From contig MSJI02000536.1 in NCBI GenBank assembly GCA_001931905.2, positions 16,587 through 80,586 of the forward strand: a DNA stretch of 64,000 nt, read 5' to 3'. This document shows, piece by piece, positions 21,371-32,236 of this stretch (position 1 is the first letter of the stretch; each line of letters starts with the position of its first letter). This stretch comes from Cladosporium sp. IMV 00045 (Eukaryota; Ascomycota; Dothideomycetes; Cladosporiales; Cladosporiaceae). The notes under the pieces are model-generated. The model saw nothing but the letters and a program-made list of their open reading frames with translations, made no database searches and had not been told where the DNA came from. A program made the position numbers and the translations under genes.

Positions 21371-22059
21371 GTAGAGTTGGTTGAAAATTATTTCAACGCC
21401 ACCCGAGATGATCAATCAGCAATTACTGTACTGAATTCGCAACGTTTGTTTATCGTTATCTTGATGGTTGGGAATTTTGGCACTGACCTACTTCGCATGG
21501 ATTCATCGCATATTTGTAAGATCCCCTTCGCGTGTACAGTATTGTTGGATCATTTCTTGCTTACTCAACACCTTCTCGAAGTTTTGCGTGCATTCGCTGC
21601 CGGCCCGCGGTTATACTTCGTAAGTTTTATGAATAAGCCAAACCTTAATGCCATCTTCTCGCTATACGGACACCTAATCGCCACCCAGAACACGGACCGG
21701 CACCACGAAAAGAAAAGCTTAAAGCAACCAACGAATCAAATACAAATACGCAATGGCAATTAGGTCTTCTCGTCTATTCCAGCGGTGTGCGCTCACGTAA
21801 AAGTAAGGCAGGTGTGAGACAGGAGTTGCTTGCGTGCTTAAAGCACGCCATCTCGCGCAATAGAAAATGAAGGAAGCCACCGGCGGTTGAAAAGAGAGAC
21901 ATAACAATGGAATAAAAGAAGTTGCACAAAGACCAAAGACTTTGACGGAATCCTACGATAATCGGCTCTTATCACTCTCGTTTGTGACTTCGACGCAGGC
22001 ACCGGAGATACCAAGGTACGAACTCCTGAGTGTTGTTGTCGATTCTATCAACAGCAGAA
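21371..22059. other. Intergenic, nothing recognised
   Basis: 3' flank of the ACC deaminase and promoter of the UPF0643-like gene, AT-rich in the middle (21600-21960). No gene seen. Confidence 0.4.
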
Positions 22060-22873
22060 ATGGCACCTGGACTGGACATCGCCAATGCGAATGCCATTGG
22101 AGCGATCAAAGATGAAGTTGCACAGCTTGAGCTCGCAACGCAAGACAAGCCGCTGGAGAGATCAAAGTTCTCAGGAACAAAGGACTTCACCAATGAAGAA
22201 GCTATCTCTTTCACGCCACAGCTTTCAAACGAACAGAGTCTGCTCCAAGCCTCGCCATACAGCGAACACGACCACCTCCTGGACCTCACAACGTTCACCG
22301 AACCACTCCAACTATTTGCAAAAGCCCTGACGAACATGCGCTGGATCACGCCAGATTACGCTACAGCACCTTACCCCAAGGCTTTCAACTGGGATTCGAT
22401 CGTCGATGCTTTTTCCAGCACGCTGAGCGCTGAGCAAAGAAAGGCCATGCCCGACAAGCTGCATTTCTACGTGATCGTCTTCCGCTCAAGAGTCAACGAG
22501 CACGCCGACAGACAGCTCCTCGGTGAACTCGACAAGGCCGCGCACGTCGAGGCGGTCGAGGGTGGCGGGTTGTTGAAGTATTGGTTCGGCACGCCGAATG
22601 AGGTTGGGAGGAATTTGGCGACTTGTGAGTTTCATCTTTCAATGTTATGAGAGGTCCTCGGATTATGCTGACTTGTTCTCCTTTCTAGGCATCTGGAGAG
22701 ATCGTGCAGATGCACGTCGCGGCGGCGCTGGGCCGGGACATGCTCAGGCCATGAGAGCAGCGGCGCGCATGTACAACGAGTGGCACGTCGAGCGCCTGCG
22801 GATGACTGTCGGTCCGAATGATGGGTCGTGGAGTTTCGAGACTTGGAAAGACGATGTCGCGAAGACGGGATGA
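22060..22873 (+). CDS. UPF0643-like conserved protein
   Basis: Two exons, 22060-22624 and 22689-22873, intron 22625-22688 (gtgagt...ctttctag), 249 residues. The centre HFYVIVFRSRVNEHADRQLLGELDKAAHVEAVEGGGLLKYWFG and the post-intron CIWRDRADARRGGAGPGHAQAMRAAARMYNEWHVERLRM follow the pattern of the uncharacterised UPF0643 family of yeasts and filamentous fungi. No TM segment or signal peptide. The second part, with regularly spaced His/Glu/Trp, looks like a small alpha/beta dimeric-barrel type domain. Function unknown. Confidence 0.8.
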
Positions 22874-23632
22874 AGTATCCGGACGAGTTCAGCAGAATGA
22901 TTCTCGCACGGAAGGTCCTAAAAGAAGATCTCCCCGCCCATTCTAAACGAATGGTCACATCAGCCCTGAAGTCCGTACGAGCAGCCGCTAAGATCTGAGC
23001 ATGTTCAGCCTTGCTCGATAGCGCGTCCTTGCAATCTCGCACCGAACGCAGAGATGGGCAGCTGATGGTCCATGGGTTTGAGGCGAGACCTGAATAGACC
23101 GAGTCAGTAGGGCTGCAAATATTATTGTAGAGTTGAAAGCAGTACTCCTAGCAATTACATGAAGTAGACCATAGAAATCAGACACGACGAGTTCCGGTGG
23201 TGTTATTGTTAGGGTGCGTGTGTGATATTGCGCAGACGATGTTTCACGATCAAAGTCTGCCCTTTGTCCAGACCCCTTCTGCTCCCATCAACCCCAAACT
23301 GCCCCCCATCGCTCTCCCTCCCAAGCTCCCAAACTTCCAGTTCTCTCCACTTAAATCAACGTCGTCGTCGTCCCTTAGTCGTCCGCTCCCCCACCACGCG
23401 ACCCTTCTGACCCGTGGCGCAGCGACGCATAATACACACTTGCATGTGCACGCCAGTATAGTCACATTTCACTCGTTTCACATCCAGACGATCGACAGTT
23501 CTCTCCTCCCTCCCTTCCTCTCAGTTCCCTTCCACGAGCTACGAAGTCCCAAGTACAACAACTCCCAAACCCAGCTCTCACCGCCGCCAAATCCCATCCC
23601 ATCCCTCACCCCTGCCGTACAAACGACACAAG
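22874..23632. other. Intergenic with pyrimidine-rich leader
   Basis: No gene. From about 23265 to 23620 the plus strand is strongly C/T-rich (repeated cctccc, ctccc), typical of the core promoter and leader of highly expressed fungal genes, and precedes the small membrane protein at 23633. Confidence 0.5.
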
Positions 23633-24090
23633 ATGGGCCTCACCTCCCTCCTCCCGCTCGTCATTCTCTTCGCCGTCGTCGGCGGCGCCGCCTACTTCGG
23701 CTACCAAATCTACCTGTGGAGCAACGAGCTGGCCGACCGCGGCCAGAAGCACATGGAGAAGAAGAACATGACCTTTACCAAAGACGGCGGGCTGAAAGTC
23801 GGCGTCAAGCAGATGGGCGCTGAGGAGTATGCGGATAGAACGCAGAGGTTAGTCTTTTTGGGGATTTCGCAGTTCGTATGGGTGGTGTCGGGGAGGCAGT
23901 GTGGCTTGCCGTGCTTCTGCTCTTGCAACTTCGCTGTGGTGGAAGGGAAGGAAAATGAAAGAGAGGATTAACATGCTGATTCTCTGCATCGAACAGAGTT
24001 CTCGTCAATACCTGGAACGAAGCCAACCCGGGCCTCGCGAACCGTCCTGCGTCGGCACGCACGAACTCCGGCTCGCGCTCGAAGCACTAG
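23633..24090 (+). CDS. Small conserved single-TM protein
   Basis: Two exons, 23633-23847 and 23997-24090, with a 149-nt intron that is long for this window. 102 residues. MGLTSLLPLVILFAVVGGAAYFGYQIYLWSNELADRG forms an N-terminal TM anchor, followed by a charged, conserved-looking stretch HMEKKNMTFTKDGGLKVGVKQMGAEEYADRTQR and, after splicing, VLVNTWNEANPGL plus a Ser/Arg-rich tail. I know this arrangement from small uncharacterised Pezizomycotina proteins. It is probably a tail facing the cytosol from an ER or mitochondrial outer membrane anchor, but that is inference. Confidence 0.75.
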
Positions 24091-24969
24091 ACCGCGTCTC
24101 CCATGGCAACTATAGCAGCAGCAAAAGCGAGCGAAACAGACATCCATTTTTCTCCTATCACAGAATGGGCCCTTGTCCCCTTTCCTTTAAATGCTCAAAT
24201 TCCGTCTCCCGAATCCTCGCATAATCCCATCACACTCCCCTAACCTCTGCCTCCCGAACTTGGAGCTCAGTCTTTCTGGATCACAACTATCGGCCAGCGA
24301 CCAAGGGTGGGACAAGACAAGCACAACGGCACGAGGCGGCTTTCTAGGCATTGGGCATCAACTCGGCGGAAAGTGTCTAGGACACGCATTCGGGAAAGAG
24401 TGTGCTGTGGGCTTGCTCGGGGGGACTCAATGAGGCGGATACTGCACTCGCGGTCAATCCGGCACAGACAGCGTGGTCCTGCTGTTCAACCCTTTGTCTG
24501 GGTTGTATTTCCTTCTGGCGGCGCAAAGCGGCGTTCTTCTTTGCTATATGTAGTCACGAAATTATGCACAGGATCCAAAGCTTCACCCAGAGGAATCTAC
24601 AATTATCTCAAGAACTTCATTTCAGTGACAAAAGCCCGTTCACGTATAGTTCAGGTGAGCCACATATGGACGTGAGACAGGAGAAAAGAGCACGGAGATC
24701 GAGCAGGATAGATCTTAAACATTCCAGAATAGCTTTCCGAGCGATTTGGCCAAAACTAGCTATCAGGCGATAGGAATAAGAGAAAACCCTCCCTCATTCT
24801 GGAAGTAAGAGCAATAGCGAAAAAAAGAAGCAAAAACATCAGCCAACCCACTTTCCCTCAGGTTGACGACCAACACCAGAAACGCCTGCGCTAAAACCCG
24901 AGTAAAATACGAAAAAAAGTTAGAAAAAGAGAAAAAGAAACCGAGCAATGATCACGATCAGACATCCTC
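24091..24969. other. Intergenic between convergent genes
   Basis: 3' flanks of the plus-strand small membrane gene and the minus-strand WOPR gene; A-rich near 24790-24950. No gene recognised. Confidence 0.45.
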
Positions 24970-26415
24970 CTAATACGCCTTGAAAGTCGTCTTATCGAGG
25001 TTCCTCAGCGCCTGCACGTCGCGACTCGCCTCGAAACCCAGCTTGTGCATCGGGATGTCCGACGCCATACGGCTACCGCCGTTCGGGCTCCTGCTGCTCG
25101 AGCGCACGGGCGGCTGGCCGTTCTCGCCCGCGTTGAGCATGGCGTGGATGCTCGGAATGGTCTGGCCGGAGCTCGCGGCGGGTGCGGAAGCGCCGGAGGC
25201 GGCGGGCGCGGTGGTGGACTGTTGCTGCTGCTGCTGCGATTGGGCGCCGGCTTGGCTTTGCGTTTCGGGGGTAGAGCGGGCGGGGGATTTGAGTTGGCTT
25301 TGGTGGGAGTCTTGACGGTCGTCTTTTTTGGGCGAGGGGATGGTGACGGGGGGTGGAATGGGGCGGGCGTCGGGTTTGGGGAGTGGTGGTGCTGAGGCGG
25401 TTGCGCTGGGTGCCGTGGAGGGCGGAGGGATGGAGGCGCTGACGGATGGTGGTGGTGGTGGGTACGAGCCATATCCGGGGTAGGGTGCGCCGTGCGAGGG
25501 AGGGTAGCCTGCGGCTGCGGCGGCGGCGGCGGCGGCTGCTTGGAGGCTGGATGGTGGTGGTGGGCCGTGGCCGTAATGAGGTGGAGGTGGAGGGAGGCCG
25601 TGGCCTGCCATGTGAGGTGGAGGTCTGTCGTAGGCAGAGGGACCGTAGGGCGGATAGGGTGGGTATCCCATTGGGTGTGGGTAGCCTGGGTGGCCTGGGT
25701 GTTGATAGTAGGGTCCGTAATGAGGGTGAGGAGGCGGTGTGTGCATAGGACTGGGAGGCGCCCATGCGCCGGGGTGAGGAGGGTATCCGTAGCCAGGACG
25801 TCCGTACATGGGAGGTTGGTGAGCGGCGTGCGTGTAACCAGGAGAGCCCATGGGTCCGCGGGTGACAGCAGGAATAGTGCTCTGTTCGTGAACGGTAGAT
25901 TCGGGGTACATGCCCTTCTCGGGGCGAATGTGACGGAGTTGCGGGTCGTTGGTGGGTTGCATGAGGTGCTGAGACTGTTGCGAGGAGCGAGAGTAGTAGC
26001 TGATGAGGTGGAGGTGCTGGCTGTTATTGGTGGTGATTGAGAAGGATTGCTTCATGAGGCCGTCCGGTTTATAGCGGTAGCCATCAGGACCGCCGTCAGA
26101 GTCTTGTTCATTGCTGGCTTGAGGAGCGTCGCGGCTGGCCGTCTTATCGAAGCTGGTTCCGCCTCGCTTGCCCTCCATCTCGCGGTAGGTCAAAAAGCTG
26201 CCGGACACTCTGCTGGCACTCCATGACTTTCCATCCGTCCATCTTCGCATGCCCGCCTCGCGCTCGTCCCACACAAATACTGAGCCAGACTTGATCGACT
26301 GGCGCTCTTTCTCAGACAACCGTCTCTGCACACGAGGCAGAAGGCCGATACGGCAAGCCTCGAAGAGAATTATGGCATCCGCCGGCGTGCGGACATGTCC
26401 GTTGTAGGTTTCCAT
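24970..26415 (-). CDS. Gti1/Pac2 (WOPR) family transcription regulator
   Basis: Intronless, 481 residues from METYNGHVRTPADAI. The WOPR DNA-binding box is complete: WOPRa includes METYNGHVRTPADAIILFEACRIGLLPRV, VFVWDEREAGMRRWTDGKSW and SRVSGSFLTYREM; WOPRb follows after a spacer with GYRYKPDGLMKQSFSI and HLHLISYYS. The remainder is low complexity: Pro/Tyr/Gly/His-rich (about residues 180-330), an alanine run of ten, and a glutamine run. The KQSFS and short box are of Pac2/Gti1 rather than Ryp1/Wor1 proportions, but assignment within the family is uncertain. Nuclear; homologues control morphology, nutrient uptake and development. Confidence 0.93.
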   Translation of the reverse strand: METYNGHVRTPADAIILFEACRIGLLPRVQRRLSEKERQSIKSGSVFVWDEREAGMRRWTDGKSWSASRVSGSFLTYREMEGKRGGTSFDKTASRDAPQASNEQDSDGGPDGYRYKPDGLMKQSFSITTNNSQHLHLISYYSRSSQQSQHLMQPTNDPQLRHIRPEKGMYPESTVHEQSTIPAVTRGPMGSPGYTHAAHQPPMYGRPGYGYPPHPGAWAPPSPMHTPPPHPHYGPYYQHPGHPGYPHPMGYPPYPPYGPSAYDRPPPHMAGHGLPPPPPHYGHGPPPPSSLQAAAAAAAAAAGYPPSHGAPYPGYGSYPPPPPSVSASIPPPSTAPSATASAPPLPKPDARPIPPPVTIPSPKKDDRQDSHQSQLKSPARSTPETQSQAGAQSQQQQQQSTTAPAASGASAPAASSGQTIPSIHAMLNAGENGQPPVRSSSRSPNGGSRMASDIPMHKLGFEASRDVQALRNLDKTTFKAY

Positions 26416-26537
26416 TGCTCCCTCAGCAGCCTGGCGACTGCTTGGGCAGCTGTGATGCTTAGAATGAGGTGAGCGAGTGCTGGAAGGTGTCAGTAAGAGT
26501 ATGTCTATATCGCGGCAGGCAGTCAGCGTGCATACCT

Positions 26538-26547
26538 CTATATATAG
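26538..26547 (-). promoter_or_regulatory. TATA-like palindrome of the WOPR gene
   Basis: The palindromic CTATATATAG lies about 125 bases upstream of the WOPR start codon, a plausible TATA position for a gene with a leader of this length. Confidence 0.4.
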
Positions 26548-26856
26548 TGCGCGACTGTGTGCAAGTCGGCGAGCGATATTGCCGTAGTGAGTGCAAGAAT
26601 ATGCTTGGTAGTCTCTCGAGGCCCACAAAGATCTCCAGCGGTCGTAATTGCTTCTGTTGGATGACAAAGGTCTCGTGTGGCCGGGGTTGGGAGGAGAGGA
26701 AGTGAAAGAGCGATCACGGATGCATGGAGCGAAGAGGGCAGCAAAGAGAGGTCGTTTGATGACCGCACCGCACTACTCGCACACACACACAAGAAGGCAG
26801 AAGAGAAAGCCGAGGAATGCGATCCACGCCGCCCCATGCGCGCTAAAACCTAAACC

Positions 26857-26865
26857 TAACTTTAA
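26857..26865 (-). promoter_or_regulatory. WOPR-like recognition site
   Basis: On the strand of the gene the sequence reads TTAAAGTTA, eight of nine matches to the TTAAAGTTT site reported for Wor1-type WOPR proteins, about 445 bases upstream of the WOPR start codon. A single near-match of nine bases is weak evidence. Confidence 0.2.
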
Positions 26866-29800
26866 ATGGTCCTCCTCTAAATTTGCTCCACCAACCAAAA
26901 GGCCCGCGGGCGCTTTTATGCCCTGAATGATTCTGTCGTGTCTGGGAAAAGGGTATGCTTCCGCACACTCCAGCCATGACACGACCGACACGCGAGCGCC
27001 AATATCAATCTTGAGTAACACTCCAACACCAGCAACAGCAGCAGTGCCAGGTCTCACACCACCGCTCTCGCCACGGCGTGTTGATCGCCAACCAGGCAGA
27101 CATACACCGCACCCACAACCATTCGTCTGCCCAGACATCTACAAACATGTCCTTCGCTTCCCCAGGCGAAACGGACCGGGGTCTCGACAAGCCCCTCCAA
27201 GACCCAACCTAAGCCACTACCGATGGCACAGGACCCCCAAGCTTCTTGTGTAAGCTTGGCTCGTCCAAGCTCGCCGCGGACGATTGTCAATCAAGACACG
27301 TTGTTATCCTGTTAATCTAGGAGCCTGCCATCTTGAACGATGATGGTAAGACTTTTCAGTCTTTCTCGATTTCGTCAGCCGTCAACATCCGGATGAATCT
27401 CCCCGGAGCACCGCCATCTTCTAGGAGGTAGGGAGTACCAACTCACGCCTACACCCGACTTTTCCTGCTCAATAGTAAGAAAGCGGGTCGCTTTGAGCTG
27501 CCAAGTCGATAGTCAAGCTTGGCATTTCTTATCCTCGGCCAGCCTAGAAAGCCGCGACTCATTGGCGATCTCGCTGTGCTTGGGCTGGAGTCTTGGGTGC
27601 TGCTTTCGGCACGAAGCGCAGCCTAGCCTCCAGCTGATAGGTGAGAGAAGTATCACCGTCGCGGCCGCTCGCCGCCTCTTAGCACGGCTTGTCCGCTTGG
27701 GCTTCTGTCTTCTCATATGTGCTCCTTATCGGAAGATTGGGCCAAGGGTCCGCGTAAGCACACACCTTGGGAGCTTGGCCATTCACTCGACTTCAACCAA
27801 CTTGCACCAAGCCACGCACATGCACGTACTCTGGTACCTGTCACGATATTTTCTCCGCCTTCCACTTCCTGGGGTTTATGCTTATGTTGGCGATCGGCAG
27901 GCGATAGCCTGCAGAGTTCACATTACACTTCTTCAACGGTTTGGTAGACTTTGGTCAGGTGACAACTGATTTTGCTGAGCTCAGTTACCCCAAAACGAGT
28001 CATATCTTGCTACGTGACCTTTTCTTTGTCAGGTCGCACAACCAAGGGCGCTGCGGAACATGCGGAGCCAGACACGTCGAGAAAGGCCGTCGATGATGGG
28101 TCGTGCCGTGCACCGGTGGCCCCACTGCCACGCGAATATGAAGTAAAGCCAAGCCACAAGCGCGCCAGGCCAACCCTGAGCGGGGTCGCGCCAAATCAAG
28201 TCCTTGTTAAGCTTATCGACCGCCCGTCAGACGAGTTGCTTGCTTCGACTGCGCTCCACACTCTAGTCCTCGCCAAGCGGGCGCGGCGGTCTGTCCAAGC
28301 ATGTCGTGCTTGGTGCTTGGGCTGAGAGACTTCCCTCCATGTTGGCTTCTCTTCGTCCAAGCCACGGCGCGGTCTTGTCGCTCCGTAGTCTTTTTCTCTG
28401 TGCGACTTCGGCCGAGCGCATCCTGGCTTGGCCTCTTGGGGGGGCACGTGGTGTCTTCTCAGAGATCTGTATCCGCTTACAGCCTTATGATACTCGTTGG
28501 CACCTGAAGAGTTCTCGGTCTAATCTTGGTGGTATCCTTCCGGCGGACGTCTGTGTCGTCTTGGTCTGTACCACTGAGTAGTGAGCACTCTTTGACGAAG
28601 TGGTTCCCACGCCCCATCAGGATTGGTCTTCGGTGGCTCCAGTACCCTCTCGTCGATTGTATTCTGTCTGGCATGTGCCTCGAAATGAATCCGAGATTTC
28701 CGGGCCATCAAAAACAGCACACCTCGTGTCTAGACATACTACCGGGGGCAAAGCATACACCCATGACACAAACGCCAATAACGCTCTCCCTGCTTGAGCG
28801 AATCCATCACCAATAAAGCCTCACAAGCCGCCGCATTGGTTGGCGGCGCTTTTGTCTCGGCACGATATCATTGCTATAGGCAAGCCTGACACGCAAGCGC
28901 CACCGCTCGGCTTACTCCAGCGAGGCGGAAGGGACACTTTGCGGTGTTCTTGGAACATTGCACGCACAAGCCTGTCAAGACTCGACCAATAGGGCATTTC
29001 TCCTGTTTGGCGCCACGGCGCATACTGCCGCGGGAATAAAAGACCTTTGGTCGCGTGTCTGGCAAGCGCATTTTATGGATTCTTTCGGGCAGGAAGAAAG
29101 CAAAGGAATCAATCAAAGCGAGGTGCCAATCGAGAAGAGAGGCTTCCCTTGTCCCTGACCTCAACCCGCTTCACATCAAATAACGAAGGGGCGAAAAGTA
29201 TGAAATAAACCAACTCACCGCGAACAAGAAACTTCTCGGGGCTGAGCACCGCACGGTACGAATCAGCAACCCCTCGCGTTATAATCGTTCCGGCCTTCAC
29301 ACAGCCTCGATCAGTAGTTCAAAGACCCAAGTAAACCGGCCTTGGCTGGCAGGGAGCACGGGACAAGTAGCTTGCTTGGCTGACATCCACCTGCAGACTT
29401 GTCGTGACATGCCACGATGCCTAGGGCTGAAGAGGCTTTGCTGTCGAACGGGAAGGCTCGTTTCTAGTCTTGGGATGTTGGATGTGAATCAGGAGAGTGT
29501 GGGATTGATCGGATGACCTGAGCCCGCTGTGCTGGCCGTGCTATAGGGATCATGTTGCACGCGACTGCCCACCTTGTGAGTTGGCGCTTGGTTGGGAGCG
29601 AGAAGGTGAGAAACACACTCTTGAGCCTCGAATCTTACAGACGAGCTGCAGTCGCTGTTGATCGGGTTGTTCTCATTCAAGAGAATTCGTAGCACGCTCA
29701 TGCCGCGAAAAAGGCCGGACTACATATCATGACAAGCCCAGCCCTCTTCGCTGCCGGTTCGTTGTCAGCGCATAGAGATCAGAGCATGTAGCTGACCTCC

Positions 29801-30002
29801 GATGACTACTTCCCTCCGCCACTGGTACCAACTAATAGACAAGTGAGAGGACTACCAATTCACTAGATCATGGGAGGCCCTCGGCAAATGTGAAGCCATG
29901 TACGGTCATAGAACCGACCAACACATTGACTGTTCTGAAAACTCAAGACATCAGTCAAAACCGACAATGTCATTGCTGCGACTACTGTTGGCAATTCAGA
30001 TC

Positions 30003-31658
30003 TTACGGAAACTCATATCTTACCCTACTCCTCACATCAACTTCGCACCTATCGGCTAACTCGACCTTCCGCGTTTGAGGATCAAGCTCTACGATACTGG
30101 TTTGTACAGCATCCAACTCACCGCCTTTCAGCTTCTCTTGTCCCAATTCGTGCAATTGTGCATACTGTGCATCTACCTCCATGCCATGCTCATGATCGCC
30201 ATCGACTTCTTTCCTTGCCTCAGAATATCCGCTTGAGGCGTCATCTCTTGGGGTCTTTTGTCGACGCCGCCACCACCAGAAGAGTGCTGCAGCGATCAAG
30301 GAGACTCCAAGTGCTAAGCCGACTGCCATTCCCGCAATGGCTCCCTTGCTTAAAGCAGCTGCTACTATTGCTTCGGGGGGCGGTATTCTCTGAATGCTCG
30401 AATTCGACTCTTTCGAGGCATCAGGGAACAGAGCTTGGGACACAGAGAAAGTCTGCCTCTCGTAATCAGCGACCACATACGCGCCTTGAAGAAAGACTCG
30501 ACCAAGTGTGTATTGCTCCAGTCTCTCTGCGCGTTTCAGAGGAAAGTACCTCGACGAAGGATTGACGAAAGGCGGACTTCCCTCAAGATCGAACGCACCG
30601 TAGGGGAGACTTATCTCAACCGTGTCCCCATCCGATCCCTCATGTCCAAGTGTAAACGTCACAGTGGGATTCAGACTGGACAACTTCCTGTGGAGCTCGT
30701 CATCGACCAGGTAAAGCTGAGCGTCTTCGCTCCAAGTTAGGTTGAAAGCTTGCTCGAAGCGATGACAAACTTCCAACGGAAGCCAAAAATGCGTGACCAG
30801 CGAGTTGATGAATATCGGGATACTCTCAGACAGCAACGGCGACGAGCCGAGAGTATCATACCCAATGCTCTTTAGGTAAACCGTCAAATCTCGCGAGAAA
30901 TCGGCTCCAAACTCAAACGTGACGTTGTTAGGAACGAAGCGACTCTGATCGTAGCCTCCGAGCACCAAAGAGCCAAAGACGGGGTTGTCGCGGTACGCTG
31001 CGCCAGCAGTGTATGCCCACGACAAGCTGGGTATGAGACTCTGATTCTTCAGCTCGCTCAGAAAACTAGGCTGCGGATCTCTCATGCTCGTCGCATCGTT
31101 CTGGCTGGAAAAGTTGAATGGTATGGGAATGAGACCTAGAAAGCCGAGCCAGTAATTGTTGTCTGCGAATCCGGCGATTATTTGGTCGCTTAGTGATGGT
31201 AGGTCAGAGCCGGGGAGGCCGAGGGTTAAGGTGTCGAAACCGTAGTATGCATTGCCGGTTAGATTGAGGAAGCCTTCGTAGTAGGTGTTGAGTCCGAACA
31301 GACCGTCGTTGTCGAGTCGCTCGGTGCTCCAGGTGCTGGATCTGTTCGGGTTGAAGAGGAGGCCGCGCGAGTCTTCGCAGTGTGTCAGGTTTGGGTTGGC
31401 TTGTGTGCATCCTTCCGGTCGGACGACCCACTGGTGAATGACTGCTTAGCAGGGTGGTTTCTACCACGTCGTGATTCTACGACTCACCGTGGTGTCGCTG
31501 GCAGACGCCGATGTTCCGGGCAGGGGACGAACGGTCTGTCCTGGCGTGCCTACTTGGACGTGGAACGTCGACCATGATCCGTCGTTCCCATCCCAGTATA
31601 AACTGGGAGTGACGTTTATGGGTGAAGGTAAGGCGCTCATATCTGTATTTTTCGAATC
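30003..31658 (-). CDS. Membrane-anchored pepsin-like protein, catalytic Asp missing
   Basis: Two clear exons, 31488-31658 and 30003-31430, intron 31431-31487; at least 533 residues. The 5' end is open: an acceptor (ttgtgcag) at 31659 implies an upstream exon, probably with the signal peptide, that I could not define. The fold is pepsin-like: YWDGNDGSWSTFHVQVGTPGQ, WVVRPEGCTQANPNL, NYWLGFLGLIPIPFNF, GSLVLGGYD. The first DTG position reads PGTSASASDTT and the second PIFINSLVTHFWLP, so neither catalytic Asp-Thr-Gly is present. A TM helix (GAIAGMAVGLALGVSLIAAALF) followed by WWWRRRQK and an acidic cytoplasmic tail of about 80 residues closes it. Probably a non-enzymatic surface protein. Confidence 0.8.
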
Positions 31659-32236
31659 CTGCACAACGAGAAATGATTGACATGCAGCACAGGGAATCTC
31701 GCGTTGAAAAAAGACTCTTCATTAGCAACAAAAGATGCAAGTCTAGAAAGCATCAAGACAGTCCAAAAGAGGAGCTGCTCCCACCTCTAACGCATTGAAG
31801 AGTGTTCCAGATGTGCATCCGTCTGGGTAGTGCAGCATTTTATATTGCACACCGCTAATGCACGCAAGGCTATGAGATACGAGCACCAGCTGCAGGCACA
31901 GCAGACGATAGCAATATAATCTTCAGCTCTACAAGCCATCGCTTCTAAATACGAACACACGTCATGTAAGCCTCGCAGATTCTGCAGACTGGTCAACATT
32001 CTTTCAATCTATTATCATTCGAGCTGTTGAGTTCGATTCTGATCCATGAGTGGTCCAGTCCACTGTCTGCAGTGCCAATCAACCAGAAGTGCAGGGCTGG
32101 CTCGGCCATACGTTATCCACGGATAGTGTTCTGAGAATGGCAGGTAGGGACTTTGGGGAACATACGTCTTCTTTACCCACTGTGCTGGTCGGAATCTTTG
32201 TTTCGTGTTCTACGCATGGCTGTGGATCGATCTTCC
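31659..32236. other. Intergenic between divergent surface-protein genes
   Basis: Promoters of the pseudo-aspartic protease (minus) and the GPI protein (plus). A first exon of the minus-strand gene should lie in 31660-32000; candidates such as an ATG at 31753 gave no convincing signal peptide. Confidence 0.4.

Larger units (their letters stand above)
26416..30002. other. 3.6-kb gene-free region upstream of the WOPR gene
   Basis: No convincing coding sequence on either strand; the longest open frame (27493-27969) has no family resemblance and atypical composition. Between about 27.2 and 29.6 kb the motif CTTGG or its complement CCAAG is very frequent (roughly 25 occurrences by eye, against 4-5 expected), often as GCTTGGC or CCAAGC. 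It may be an extended promoter, host a non-coding RNA, or be a degraded repeat. Confidence 0.5.

Noticed and set aside
25045..26040. Long plus-strand frames opposite the WOPR gene
   Set aside because: They are antisense to a low-complexity GC-rich coding region whose codon bias leaves the other frames open; the products are Gly/Val/Arg-rich with no family resemblance.
27493..27969. 158-codon frame in the WOPR upstream region
   Set aside because: Short frame without recognisable domain, in a non-coding-looking region; two overlapping frames on both strands of similar length are present.
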